NCBI RefSeq assembly: GCF_013204845.1
Contig: NZ_JABMKY010000018.1
Coordinates: forward strand, 121,632-185,631
Source of the DNA: Paenibacillus qinlingensis
GTDB taxonomy: Bacteria; Bacillota; Bacilli; Paenibacillales; NBRC-103111
Direction: 5' to 3'
Length of the DNA: 64,000 nucleotides
This document shows, in pieces, positions 34,487 to 42,856 of the stretch; position 1 is the stretch's first letter, and each line of letters begins with the position of its first letter. Below the pieces are notes generated by a model, which ran no database searches, was not told the DNA's origin, and saw only the letters and a program-made list of their open reading frames with translations. The translations under genes were made by a program, and so were the position numbers.

Positions 34487-35273
34487 AGCTTATATAGAAG
34501 TTATACGCATGCGGTTTCTCATGATGCTCGCTTATCGGGTGAATTATTACAGCGGGATCCTGATTTATGCCCTTAATATTGGCTCTTACTATTTCGTCTA
34601 CAAAGCGATTTACGGTGACCAAGCTGTCATTGGGGGACTTACACTAGGTCAAATGACAACCTATGTGGCGATATCCTGGATGGGACGCGCTTTCTATTTT
34701 AATAACCTAGATCGCGAGATTGCAAACGAGATTCGTGATGGAAGTGTCGCAATTCAATTCATCCGGCCTTACAATTATATTTTTGTGAAAATGATGCAAG
34801 GGTTGGGCGAGGGTGTATTTCGTCTCCTGCTCTTCACAACACCGGGAATGATCCTGATTTGGCTGCTGCTTCCGATTCAATTCCCAACGGATCCGAGCTT
34901 GTGGGTCATTTACTTAGTCATGTTGTTCTTCAGTTTCCTAATTAATACACAGTTGAATATCATTACAGGTTTGTTTGCCTTTTTTCTGGAAAATAATGAA
35001 GGCCTTATGCGCATGAAGCGCGTAGCGGTGGACCTTTTTTCAGGGCTTATTATTCCGATTTCCTTTTTCCCAGGATGGTCTAAGTCGATTCTGGAGTGGC
35101 TGCCTTTTCAGGCGATCACTTATCTACCCAGCGCAGTGTTTACCGGGAAAATAACAGGTAACGCGATACTCCAAAACTTTGGCGTGCAAGTACTCTGGTT
35201 CCTGCTCCTTATTATTCCGATCTATGTGCTGTGGATAAAATCCAAAACACGTCTATTCGTACAGGGAGGGTAA
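34479..35273 (+). CDS. ABC-2 family permease subunit (COG4587-like)
   Basis: A 264-residue integral membrane protein with about six helices (for example YYSGILIYALNIGSYYFVY and VIYLVMLFFSFLINTQL). It belongs to the DUF990/ABC-2 group, paired with the following permease. It starts at ATG 34479, overlapping the ATPase stop codon, which indicates translational coupling. Its conserved cytoplasmic loop DLFSGLIIPISFFPGW is typical of the family. It presumably forms the transmembrane channel as a heterodimer with its neighbour. Confidence 0.85.
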   Translation: MHRAYIEVIRMRFLMMLAYRVNYYSGILIYALNIGSYYFVYKAIYGDQAVIGGLTLGQMTTYVAISWMGRAFYFNNLDREIANEIRDGSVAIQFIRPYNYIFVKMMQGLGEGVFRLLLFTTPGMILIWLLLPIQFPTDPSLWVIYLVMLFFSFLINTQLNIITGLFAFFLENNEGLMRMKRVAVDLFSGLIIPISFFPGWSKSILEWLPFQAITYLPSAVFTGKITGNAILQNFGVQVLWFLLLIIPIYVLWIKSKTRLFVQGG

Positions 35274-35276
35274 CGC

Positions 35277-36062
35277 ATGTTCTATATAACCCTCATTTTT
35301 GATTACTTTAAAAACTATATGAAAACAAGGCTCACCTACCGATCCGATTTTTGGATTGAAGTGCTGTCCGACTTGTTGTTCAATGGGTTGAATCTATTCT
35401 TCATTCTTGTCGTCTTTCTGCAAACGCAATCGCTAGGCGGCTGGAATCAAGAACAAATTTTGTTCATCTACGGTTATTTTATGATCCCATATGGCATATT
35501 TATTTCCTTTTTTAATCTGTGGGGCTTTAGCGAGCGCTACATTGTCAAAGGGGAAATGGATCGTATCCTAACGCGGCCGGCTTATAATCTATGGCAGCTT
35601 ATGCTCGAAAATCTCGATCCAGCTTCCATGTTCAGTGCATTGGCAGGTTTAGTCGTTATGATCTACTCCTGGGTGCAGTTGGATCTGCCGTTCCACTGGC
35701 ATGATCCGCTGATCTTCATCGTCATGGTGGTAGGCTCAATCCTCATTTATGCAGGCGTATACATCTCGCTGACTTCATTAGCCTTCTTCTCTGATGCGCC
35801 AACAGGCATCTTGCCGTTGATTTGGAACATCCAGAATTATGGTCGCTACCCAGCGACGATCTATAATAAGCTGCTCAGAAGTATTCTGACGTGGATACTG
35901 CCGTTTGCGTTCGTTGGCTTTTATCCAGCCGCGTATTTCATTGATCCGGAGAACTGGAAGTGGTTCGCTCTCCTAACCCCTGTGATGGGCATCGCGTTTA
36001 GCGTGTTAGGTATCACGGTGTGGAATATAGGCGTGAAGCGTTATCGCGGCGCGGGTTCATAA
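35277..36062 (+). CDS. ABC-2 family permease subunit (COG3694-like)
   Basis: The second permease has 261 residues and about six membrane helices. The segment KGEMDRILTRPAYNLWQLM (the 'G..D..L.RP' coupling-helix motif) is characteristic of DUF990 permeases. It lies 3 nt after its partner, with GGGAGG overlapping the partner's last codons. The operon ends at the long stem at 36075. Confidence 0.85.
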   Translation: MFYITLIFDYFKNYMKTRLTYRSDFWIEVLSDLLFNGLNLFFILVVFLQTQSLGGWNQEQILFIYGYFMIPYGIFISFFNLWGFSERYIVKGEMDRILTRPAYNLWQLMLENLDPASMFSALAGLVVMIYSWVQLDLPFHWHDPLIFIVMVVGSILIYAGVYISLTSLAFFSDAPTGILPLIWNIQNYGRYPATIYNKLLRSILTWILPFAFVGFYPAAYFIDPENWKWFALLTPVMGIAFSVLGITVWNIGVKRYRGAGS

Positions 36063-36074
36063 CGAGTTTTAATC

Positions 36075-36122
36075 AAAGAGCTGGCCCGCAAGGTTGAATT
36101 CAACCTTGTGGGCCAGCTCTTT
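36075..36122. terminator. bidirectional terminator, 22-bp stem
   Basis: AAAGAGCTGGCCC... pairs with ...GGGCCAGCTCTTT around AATT with one mismatch. It lies between the convergent ABC permease and ATP-grasp genes. Confidence 0.9.
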
Positions 36123-36167
36123 GTCATATGGATCCGCACGCCTGCGAAGCAAGCTGTAGGGTAAGCA

Positions 36168-37046
36168 TCACTCACCATCCAAAGGTGGTTCCGAAAAAGG
36201 TTCGGAAGGAGTTTCTACGCTCGGAAGCGGCTGCTCAATAGAAGCGGTTGTAAAGCGTCGCTTAGGCGCGCTCTTCGCCTTCGAGCAAGTCAAATCATAC
36301 TTGCGACCATTGGCTCTGCCGAATCGAACAATTTTGCGGATGATGGATTGATCCGCCAACTTGGTAAAGGGACAGGGATCAGGCCTTGTGTTGACCTCAA
36401 GGATCCATGGCTTCAGTCGTTGATCGACGGCAATATCGATGCCAAGCTCATTCATGCCGGGATAGGTGCGGTTTAATTGACCTGCGGTTAGGTAGGATAT
36501 TCTTTCCATTTCACGCATAAGAATAGATGTTGCTTGGACACCGTATCGGGGTTCCAAGAGGTCATAGGGACTGTAAATGGTGCCACCCTGACTGCCGTTG
36601 GTAACGGCTTTCTGCGGATGAGCGACCCTAGCAGCAGTCCCCGTACATACCCATTTCCCAGAAGGGCTGCGCTGAATCATGACACGAAAGTCGTAAGGAT
36701 TGCCTTCGTGCGTTAGCACGTGAATACCCTTCTGAATGAGGTAGCGCTTGGTGCCGCAGCGCTGTCGAAGGGACTGATACAGCCTCTCAAAAGTCGGAAA
36801 ACGGTAAGTGTTCACCCCACTCTGATAGCGATAGCCTCCTTCGCGCTTCTCGATGCGCATAACGCCAATCCCAAGGGAGCCGATGTCGGGTTTAACATAG
36901 AGCATACCGTGCTGGGCGAGCATGGCAGCTAGTCGACTGCGATCAAAAGGATTCGTTGTAGGTACATGCTTACGCAGCTTTACATTTCGGAGCATGATGC
37001 GTGTTTTAATCCATTTGCTTGAAACGGCCTTCAGTGAACTTGTCAT
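36168..37046 (-). CDS. YheC/YheD family ATP-grasp protein
   Basis: A 292-residue protein of the YheC/D group, whose Bacillus members are associated with the endospore coat. ATP-grasp features are MLYVKPDIGSLGIGVMRIEK near residue 50, YLIQKGIHVL near 103, DFRVMIQRSPSGKW near 120, and the metal-binding end ELGIDIAVDQRLKPWILEVNTRPDP near 215-240. The C-terminal tail is basic then Pro/Glu-rich. It diverges from the diaminopropionate operon across 200 bp. ATP-grasp enzymes can form amide bonds, so a link to that operon is possible, but the sequence looks like the ordinary YheC/D family. Confidence 0.85.
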   Translation of the reverse strand: MTSSLKAVSSKWIKTRIMLRNVKLRKHVPTTNPFDRSRLAAMLAQHGMLYVKPDIGSLGIGVMRIEKREGGYRYQSGVNTYRFPTFERLYQSLRQRCGTKRYLIQKGIHVLTHEGNPYDFRVMIQRSPSGKWVCTGTAARVAHPQKAVTNGSQGGTIYSPYDLLEPRYGVQATSILMREMERISYLTAGQLNRTYPGMNELGIDIAVDQRLKPWILEVNTRPDPCPFTKLADQSIIRKIVRFGRANGRKYDLTCSKAKSAPKRRFTTASIEQPLPSVETPSEPFSEPPLDGE

Positions 37047-37247
37047 GGTGACGATCCTCTTTCTACCGAGTACGGCGTTTCATTATTTCAATATGATATG
37101 AGTGACTCTAGGTGCGGGTGAACAGGGAAATGATTTAGGAAATGAGGAAAATAGAACGATGGGCAGGAAGGGCGCATAGAATATGTAGTCAGATGGATTT
37201 GGGCTACAGATTCAGTTAGTAGAGCTGAGAGGAGGAGCCGCACGTCT

Positions 37248-38441
37248 ATGCACATAAAGGATGTTATACAAAAGATGAAGCGGCAATTTCCCTGGGTGCT
37301 GCCAGAGCACGAGCGGGAAGAGCTAGCTACACTACCGCTCGTGTCAGCGGGAATATTGGAAACGTATTACTATACGGATACCAACCCATTACTACAGCAT
37401 AAGGATATGAATCGATATCAAACGTCAGGTACGAGTTCGAAGCGACGTAAGACGATTTTTTATTCCCAATCTGATGAGGAAGCTTATCTGCGAATCAAAC
37501 TGGACGTTTTCCGCAGCATTCTGGAAGGTACTAGTTATCGGACTGCGATGGCAGACATGGGCACGGGACATGCGGAGGCGACGGCCGTCGAGGTATTCCG
37601 CGAGCTCGGTATGGAGGTGGAGTCGGTATCCTTTCGGCTTCCGATCGAGGGGCATATTGAACGGCTTCAAAGCTTTAGACCCGAAGTGCTGTATACGATG
37701 CCGTCTATTTTGGATCGAATTTTGCAAGCGTCGGAGAATCCTGCCCACTACGGCATCCGGCATGTCATTCTCGTTGGTGAGATTGCTTCACCAGGCTGGA
37801 GACAACGCACGGCCGAAAGACTGGGGATAGCCGAGACGCAGGTCACGGATACGTATGGCTCTATTGAAATTGGGACCATTGCCTACTTTTCACACGATTA
37901 TGGTAGGTATTTGTTTGCAGAGGGCATCATCGCAGAGGGTGTCAAAGCAGAGCTGTTAGATGTCGATATGGAGCCCCTGCCGGATGAGTTGGAGCAAGTT
38001 CTGGTTCTTACCTCAACTGTAAGGGATGCATTCCCGGCGCTGCGATACGTTACTTACGATGTTGTGCGTGATTTGAGAGCTATAGATGTGAATGGCGTTC
38101 CAACGCAGAGCTTTCAGAGCATCGTGAAACGCATTGGACCCGACCTGAAGCACGGGGAGAAAATCAGTATCTACGACATCGAAGATGTTGTCTATCGTCA
38201 TCTGCGTGAAGCCAGCGTTCGTGTACAGGTGAGTGGCAATGCATTGACGGTTTATGTCTACAGTGCCCAGGCAACTCCAGCTGTTCTTAACAGCATTCGT
38301 GCAGAAGTAGAAAGCCGCATCCCGGCTATCGGCATGATGATTCAGGCAAAGCTTTTGGATGGTATCCAAGTTATCGGGGGCACCTTTGAGGATTCGCAGA
38401 ACCGCACCTCCGTGAAAAATAAAAAGATTTTTTACACATAA
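37248..38441 (+). CDS. adenylate-forming enzyme, PaaK / CoF-synthetase-like
   Basis: A 397-residue member of the acyl-adenylate family related to phenylacetate-CoA ligase and coenzyme F390 synthetase. The ATP loop is YQTSGTSSKRRKTIFYS near residue 60, the A5-type motif is VTDTYGSIEIG near 200, and the A7-type region is LRYVTYDVVRDL near 265. The product would be an acyl or aminoacyl adenylate; the acyl group and acceptor are unknown. It starts after GAGGAGG, and 14 nt separate it from sbnA. The context suggests it activates a carboxylate for joining to 2,3-diaminopropionate, but this is inference. No carrier protein gene is next to it. Confidence 0.75.
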   Translation: MHIKDVIQKMKRQFPWVLPEHEREELATLPLVSAGILETYYYTDTNPLLQHKDMNRYQTSGTSSKRRKTIFYSQSDEEAYLRIKLDVFRSILEGTSYRTAMADMGTGHAEATAVEVFRELGMEVESVSFRLPIEGHIERLQSFRPEVLYTMPSILDRILQASENPAHYGIRHVILVGEIASPGWRQRTAERLGIAETQVTDTYGSIEIGTIAYFSHDYGRYLFAEGIIAEGVKAELLDVDMEPLPDELEQVLVLTSTVRDAFPALRYVTYDVVRDLRAIDVNGVPTQSFQSIVKRIGPDLKHGEKISIYDIEDVVYRHLREASVRVQVSGNALTVYVYSAQATPAVLNSIRAEVESRIPAIGMMIQAKLLDGIQVIGGTFEDSQNRTSVKNKKIFYT

Positions 38442-38455
38442 AGGAGGGGAAGCGA

Positions 38456-39421
38456 ATGGAACTTGAAGGAGGAATTGTCCGTGCGATCGGGCATACGCCC
38501 TTGATACGACTGTCGCGTTTATTTAAAGATCAACCCTTTGATGTTTATGGCAAAATGGAGTGGATGAACCCAGGCGGCAGCGCGAAAGATCGGCCAGCCC
38601 TGTTCATGCTGCGGGAGGCGATCCGCCGTGGTGAGATGACGAGCGAGAGTGTCATCGTGGAGTCGAGCTCGGGCAACCTCGCGATTAGTCTCGCTCAACT
38701 TTGCCGATACCTAGGGCTTCGCTTCATCTGTGTTGTTGATCCGCGTACGACGCAGCAGCATTTGCAAATCATCCGCAGCTTCCACGGGGAAATTGACCTC
38801 GTTTCCGTGCCGGATGAGGCGACGGGTGAGTTTTTGCCAGCGCGCATTCGGCGGGTAGCTGAGCTAGTGAGTCAAATTCCAAACGCCTACTGGACGAACC
38901 AGTATGGAAGCCCAGACAATGCGCTGGCTCATAGCGAGACAACGATGCGGGAAATTGGCGAGCAGTTAGGTGCGGTTGATTATTTATTTTGCGGCGTCTC
39001 TTCGTGTGGAACGATTCGAGGCTGCATGGAGTACATTCGCAGTCGTGGATGGGCGACACAGATCGTGGCGGTGGATGCCGAAGGCAGTGTTATTTTTGGC
39101 GGGGAAAAAGGTTCAAGGAAATTCCCTGGACTAGGCGCAGGTATCACACCTGGCTTGCATCGGCATGATGTTGCGGACAAAGTCGTGTATGTATCCGATA
39201 GGGATTGTGTGGAGGGCTGCCGTTCATTAGTTCGTGAAGAAGCCGTGTTAGCGGGCGCCTCGTCAGGCGGCGTGATCTCGGCGATTCGTAGTATGAGCAG
39301 CATCATTCCTGCGGGAGCCGTTTGCGCTGCTATTTTGCCGGACCGCGGTGAACGGTATTTGAATACTGTGTATAACGATGAATGGGTTAGGCGAGAAATT
39401 GGGTATACACCGAGTAACTAG
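38456..39421 (+). CDS. sbnA: 2,3-diaminopropionate biosynthesis protein SbnA-like (PLP enzyme)
   Basis: SbnA joins O-phosphoserine and glutamate to N-(2-amino-2-carboxyethyl)-L-glutamate. The 321-residue fold-type II PLP enzyme shows AIGHTPLIRLSRLF at the start, the PLP lysine in NPGGSAKDRPALFML near residue 43, VESSSGNLAISLAQLCRYLG, and the phosphate loop CGVSSCGTIRGCM. This pattern is closer to SbnA than to cysteine synthase, and the SbnB-like gene that follows supports the call. AAGGAGGGGAAG lies before the ATG. Confidence 0.85.
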   Translation: MELEGGIVRAIGHTPLIRLSRLFKDQPFDVYGKMEWMNPGGSAKDRPALFMLREAIRRGEMTSESVIVESSSGNLAISLAQLCRYLGLRFICVVDPRTTQQHLQIIRSFHGEIDLVSVPDEATGEFLPARIRRVAELVSQIPNAYWTNQYGSPDNALAHSETTMREIGEQLGAVDYLFCGVSSCGTIRGCMEYIRSRGWATQIVAVDAEGSVIFGGEKGSRKFPGLGAGITPGLHRHDVADKVVYVSDRDCVEGCRSLVREEAVLAGASSGGVISAIRSMSSIIPAGAVCAAILPDRGERYLNTVYNDEWVRREIGYTPSN

Positions 39422-39437
39422 CATGGGAGACTAGCGA

Positions 39438-40418
39438 ATGTTGTATTTACAGGATGACCATATCCGAGAGATCGGAATCGATTGGAAGAAGCTAACCGAC
39501 ATCATTCAGGATGTCGTTGCCATACAAGATAGCGGGGATTGTGCGCATCCCTTGAAGCCATACTTACGTTTTCGTGATCCGAAAAACCGGATTATAGCGA
39601 TGCCTGCTTATGTAGGCGGTAATATCGATATTTCGGGTATCAAATGGATTGCGAGCTTTCCGGACAATCGCCTTAAGGGGCTTCCTCGGGCTCATAATAC
39701 GCTGATTCTGAATAAACCCTCGACAGGTGAGCCTCTGGCTTTTATCCACAGCGGACTGTTAAATGGTCTTCGGACCGCAGCGGTGAGCGGTGTGATGTTG
39801 AGTCAATTCGTGAAGGTCAGGAAACTTGACCGTTTGCGCATTCACTTAATCGGGTGGGGGCCCATTGGGCGGCTGCATCTGGATATGTGTGTCGCTTTAT
39901 TCGGCGAATGGATTGATGAGGTTCGGATCTATGATCTGAATGGTGTCGAGCTGGAGACGATTCCGGCAGCTATTCAGAGCAGGACGCAAGTCATTCGTGA
40001 TTGGCGCATGGGCTATCGCGAGGCGAATGTTATTATGACGTGCACAGTGTCAGCAGAGAGGTACATTGATGAAGCCCCGCCTCGCGGTGCGCTCCTTCTC
40101 AATGTCTCGCTCCGAGATTATAAGCCGAAAAGCGTTGCTGACGTGAAAACAATCATCGTGGATGATTGGCGCGAAGTATGCCGTGAAGGGACTGATATCG
40201 AGCAGTTGCATCTGCGGTATAACTTACAAGAGTCGGGTGTACACACCTTAGCCGACGTAGTTCTTCGCGATCAACTAGCTGAAGTGGAAGCCCAGGAACC
40301 CGTGTTTTTCAATCCGATGGGCTTAGGTATCTTCGATATTGCCATTGCAGGCTACTATTGGAGGGAAGCATTACGCCTACAAAAGGGTGTTACGCTAGAA
40401 GGCAGTAAGTATAAATAG
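39438..40418 (+). CDS. sbnB: 2,3-diaminopropionate biosynthesis protein SbnB-like (NAD-dependent)
   Basis: SbnB oxidatively cleaves the SbnA product to L-2,3-diaminopropionate and 2-oxoglutarate. The 326-residue protein belongs to the ornithine cyclodeaminase/mu-crystallin family. It has YLRFRDPKNRIIAMPAYVGG near residue 35, GIKWIASFPDN near 68, and a Rossmann loop IHLIGWGPIGRLHLDM near 137. It lies 16 nt after sbnA and is the last gene of the three-gene operon. No NRPS, NIS synthetase or siderophore transporter is near, unlike the staphyloferrin B locus. Confidence 0.87.
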   Translation: MLYLQDDHIREIGIDWKKLTDIIQDVVAIQDSGDCAHPLKPYLRFRDPKNRIIAMPAYVGGNIDISGIKWIASFPDNRLKGLPRAHNTLILNKPSTGEPLAFIHSGLLNGLRTAAVSGVMLSQFVKVRKLDRLRIHLIGWGPIGRLHLDMCVALFGEWIDEVRIYDLNGVELETIPAAIQSRTQVIRDWRMGYREANVIMTCTVSAERYIDEAPPRGALLLNVSLRDYKPKSVADVKTIIVDDWREVCREGTDIEQLHLRYNLQESGVHTLADVVLRDQLAEVEAQEPVFFNPMGLGIFDIAIAGYYWREALRLQKGVTLEGSKYK

Positions 40419-40435
40419 CTTCGGGGAGTTAGCTT

Positions 40436-40575
40436 TCCTGGCCATGCGGAACGACGTTCTGCTATTTCGCTAGAATTGGAGCTTTTGTGGGCACTATTCC
40501 ATGAAGTAGCGTAACCTCGTTCCGTAAATAGTTGCAGATACTCTTTCGAATAGCAGAGTGACGTTCCGTTACAAT
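40436..40575 (+). repeat. dispersed 'ATAGCG...GACGTTCC' repeat block, copy 2
   Basis: Contains GAATAGCAGAGTGACGTTCC and the inverse-oriented GGAACGACGTTCTGCTATTTCG, similar to the block at 30715-30965. It lies directly after the sbnB gene. Confidence 0.45.
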
Positions 40576-40602
40576 GGGGGAGTGCTGCAGGTGGTGGGGA
40601 TA

Positions 40603-40722
40603 AGTAGAAGTAGAAGTAGAAGTAGAAGTAGAAGTAGAAGTAGAAGTAGAAGTAGAAGTAGAAGTAGAAGTAGAAGTAGAAGTAGAAGTAGAAGTAGAAG
40701 TAGAAGTAGAAGTAGAAGTAGA
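40603..40722 (+). repeat. hexanucleotide microsatellite (AGTAGA)n, about 20 copies
   Basis: About 20 uninterrupted copies of AGTAGA. Frames through it encode Arg-Ser or Thr-Ser repeats on the two strands and are not supported as genes. Confidence 0.95.
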
Positions 40723-40955
40723 GGTCGGAGCAGAAGTAGATATAAGTGTGGATAAGAATGTGGTTGGTTTATGGTGAAAGTAGATGGGAATGTGAGTAAC
40801 TATTCTGTAGCCCAACAGTGGTCCGACTGGAGTTTGGATGTAGTGAGTTAGATGAATAAAATAGCATAACCATAGGCCGGATTGGGTTGATTACAAAAGT
40901 AAACAAGGGTTGTCTCAAAGGTCGTCACTGCAATAAAAGCAGCCCCTTTTTAATC

Positions 40956-41084
40956 TTATTCACATCTATCCACAGAGTTACCCACAAGTCCACAGGGCCT
41001 TAAGTCCCTGTTGTGCATAACTTAGCCCATACGTATTAACATATCCACATGTTGAGTTATCCACAGAAAATTGCCTGTGGATTA
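40956..41084. other. cluster of DnaA boxes
   Basis: Three perfect TTATNCACA sites occur: TTATTCACA at 40956-40964, TTATGCACA on the minus strand at 41012-41020, and TTATCCACA at 41057-41065. Four one-mismatch sites lie at 40966-40974 (CTATCCACA), 40978-40986 (TTACCCACA), 41041-41049 (ATATCCACA) and 41076-41084 (minus strand). Seven sites in 129 bp is far above chance. No dnaA/dnaN genes are present, so this looks like a DnaA-box cluster of the kind that modulates initiation away from oriC. Confidence 0.75.
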
Positions 41085-41172
41085 TAAAAAAATGTTGTTC
41101 TGCATGTAACCGCAACCGCAACCCCGCCTACACGCCCAACCTACGCTCAGCCCTAGCTGCTACTTAACTAAC

Positions 41173-41357
41173 TAACTGGATTTTCTACATCTATTCGAAC
41201 CGCATTTTATGTTTCTGAGGGGTTAGCTGGATTTCCTCCAGTTAATTTTCAACTTTTTTTCTGTTTCTTCAAGTTTACATTCATTTAACTGGAGTTTTTA
41301 CAGCTATTGCTGAAAAACCATCGATTCCGCGAGAATTACCTGTAGGTTATACAGCTA
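41173..41357 (+). repeat. dispersed palindromic element, copy 3 (51-62-51 spacing)
   Basis: Units start at 41173, 41224, 41286 and 41337, exactly the same spacing as at 2781 and 3508. Unit 2, TAGCTGGATTTCCTCCAGTTA, can form a tight hairpin. The sequence between units differs much more than the units themselves. Confidence 0.8.
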
Positions 41358-41515
41358 AACAGTCGGACAAGCTACTTAACCACCTCAACCTGTGCCCACC
41401 CGCAGAACAAGCCACCGCAGCGCCTCAATTTCTCATCTCAGCCACCTCAATTCTTCACTTCAGACCACCACAACCACACGCCTCAGCCCCGCATCCACAT
41501 CATTCTTTCTTCTTT

Positions 41516-41542
41516 TGTCACAAAACACACGCCTATTTCGCC
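41516..41542 (+). promoter_or_regulatory. ECF41-type promoter upstream of the oxidoreductase/sigma operon
   Basis: TGTCACA at 41516-41522, a 16-bp spacer, then CGCC at 41539-41542. The published ECF41 promoter pattern, as I recall it, is TGTCACA with CGTC about 16 bp on. This site lies 37 bp before the oxidoreductase start and upstream of an ECF41 sigma gene, so autoregulation is likely. Confidence 0.7.
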
Positions 41543-41578
41543 TTATAGATATAAAAGCGAAACTGGAGGATGATGAAC

Positions 41579-42856
41579 ATGACAAAATACGACACAGCCG
41601 TCATTGGCGGAGGATTAGCAGGCTTCATTGCTGCAATTGAGGTGGTCAAAGGTGGCAGAAGCGTTGTTCTGTTGGAACGTTCGGGACGAATGGGTGGCAG
41701 AGCAATGACGAATAAGAAAAACGGTGTGCTGTTCAACCTTGGCGGACATGCGTTATATCAAGCTGGAGCTGCTTATCGCATCCTAAAGGAGCTAGGTATA
41801 CGCATTGAAGGTGGCGCACCCCCATCTAATACTAACGTGATGTGGCACAACGAACTTGCACCTATGCCAGCCACAGCGCTTAGCATGCTCACATCGAAGC
41901 TGCTCACCTGGTCCGGGAAGTTTGGGCTTTTGCGACTCGTCATACGTTTAACCAAAATGGATGCGGGCAAAGTACGAGACGCCTCACTGAGAGAGTGGGC
42001 GGAACAAGAAATCACCGACCCGATGGTTCGGCATATCTTTTACTCGTTGTGTCGAACAGCTACTTATGCACACGATACAGATCATCAGCTTGCCGCGCCT
42101 GTGCTTGCACAAGTACAACGAGCGCTGAAGGGCGTTCTCTACCTCCACGGAGGCTGGCAAACGATCATTGATCAACTGCAGGAGCAAGCGGTGGCAGCGG
42201 GAGTCCACATCCTCAGCGGTGCTGATGTGAAAGAAATCATTCATACGAATGGCCGGATTCAAGGTCTTAACCTGTCAGACGATCAAACACTCGAAGTGGC
42301 GCATGTCATTAGCACAGCATCTCCTTCGGAAACGTATAAGCTGGTTCCTGACGCAGAGCATACCATCTTGAAGCAGTGGAAAGAGGCGGCGCGCCCCTCC
42401 AAAGCAGCGTGTCTTGACCTTGGCTTGAAGAAGCTTCCCGTTCGTGGTCGGGATTTTGCAATCGCACTAGATCAGCCGATTTACTTCTCTCATCACACAG
42501 TGAACGCGAAGTTAAGCGAAGATGGCAGTCTAGTTGTTCATTTGATGAAATACAATGGTCCTGGTGACAGCAACCCGAAAGCAGATGAGGAAATGCTAAT
42601 AGCCACCATGAATACCCTGCATCCAGGCTGGGAAAAAGAAGTGGTAGCGAGGCAGTACCTGCCTAACATAACCGTGGCTCATGACACTCTCCATAGGGGG
42701 AAAAGCAATCCTTTTACAGGTCCAGCTGTTGAAGGCATTCGAGGACTCTATGTAGCCGGTGACTGGGCAAGTCATGGCGAAATGCTCGCAGATGCCTCAG
42801 CGGCAAGTGCTAGACGTGCGGCTCAAGCTATTTTAAAAACACCCCAGTTCGCTTAA
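41579..42856 (+). CDS. FAD-dependent oxidoreductase (phytoene desaturase/amine oxidase-like)
   Basis: A 425-residue flavoprotein beginning with the dinucleotide-binding motif TAVIGGGLAGFIAAIEVVKG, followed by VVLLERSGRMGGRAMT and GVLFNLGGHALY. The C-terminal FAD motif is GLYVAGDWASHGEMLADASA. The closest recognised groups are NAD(P)/FAD-dependent carotenoid or protoporphyrinogen oxidase-like proteins; the substrate is unknown. The ATG at 41579 is best placed after GGAGG at 41565-41569. The sigma factor gene follows after 37 nt, and ECF41 genes are commonly paired with oxidoreductases, so this is the probable target. Confidence 0.82.
   Translation: MTKYDTAVIGGGLAGFIAAIEVVKGGRSVVLLERSGRMGGRAMTNKKNGVLFNLGGHALYQAGAAYRILKELGIRIEGGAPPSNTNVMWHNELAPMPATALSMLTSKLLTWSGKFGLLRLVIRLTKMDAGKVRDASLREWAEQEITDPMVRHIFYSLCRTATYAHDTDHQLAAPVLAQVQRALKGVLYLHGGWQTIIDQLQEQAVAAGVHILSGADVKEIIHTNGRIQGLNLSDDQTLEVAHVISTASPSETYKLVPDAEHTILKQWKEAARPSKAACLDLGLKKLPVRGRDFAIALDQPIYFSHHTVNAKLSEDGSLVVHLMKYNGPGDSNPKADEEMLIATMNTLHPGWEKEVVARQYLPNITVAHDTLHRGKSNPFTGPAVEGIRGLYVAGDWASHGEMLADASAASARRAAQAILKTPQFA

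Noticed and set aside
36168..37046. Dap amide ligase of the adjacent operon
   Set aside because: ATP-grasp features fit, but the sequence follows the spore-associated YheC/D family and the gene is divergent with its own terminator; kept as a possibility only.
37047..37247. Fur box upstream of the Dap operon, expected if it made a siderophore
   Set aside because: No match to the 19-bp Fur consensus could be found by eye in the 200-bp divergent gap.
40462..40815. Frames encoding long Thr-Ser or Arg-Ser repeats
   Set aside because: Artefacts of the AGTAGA microsatellite; no ribosome site and no conserved flanks.
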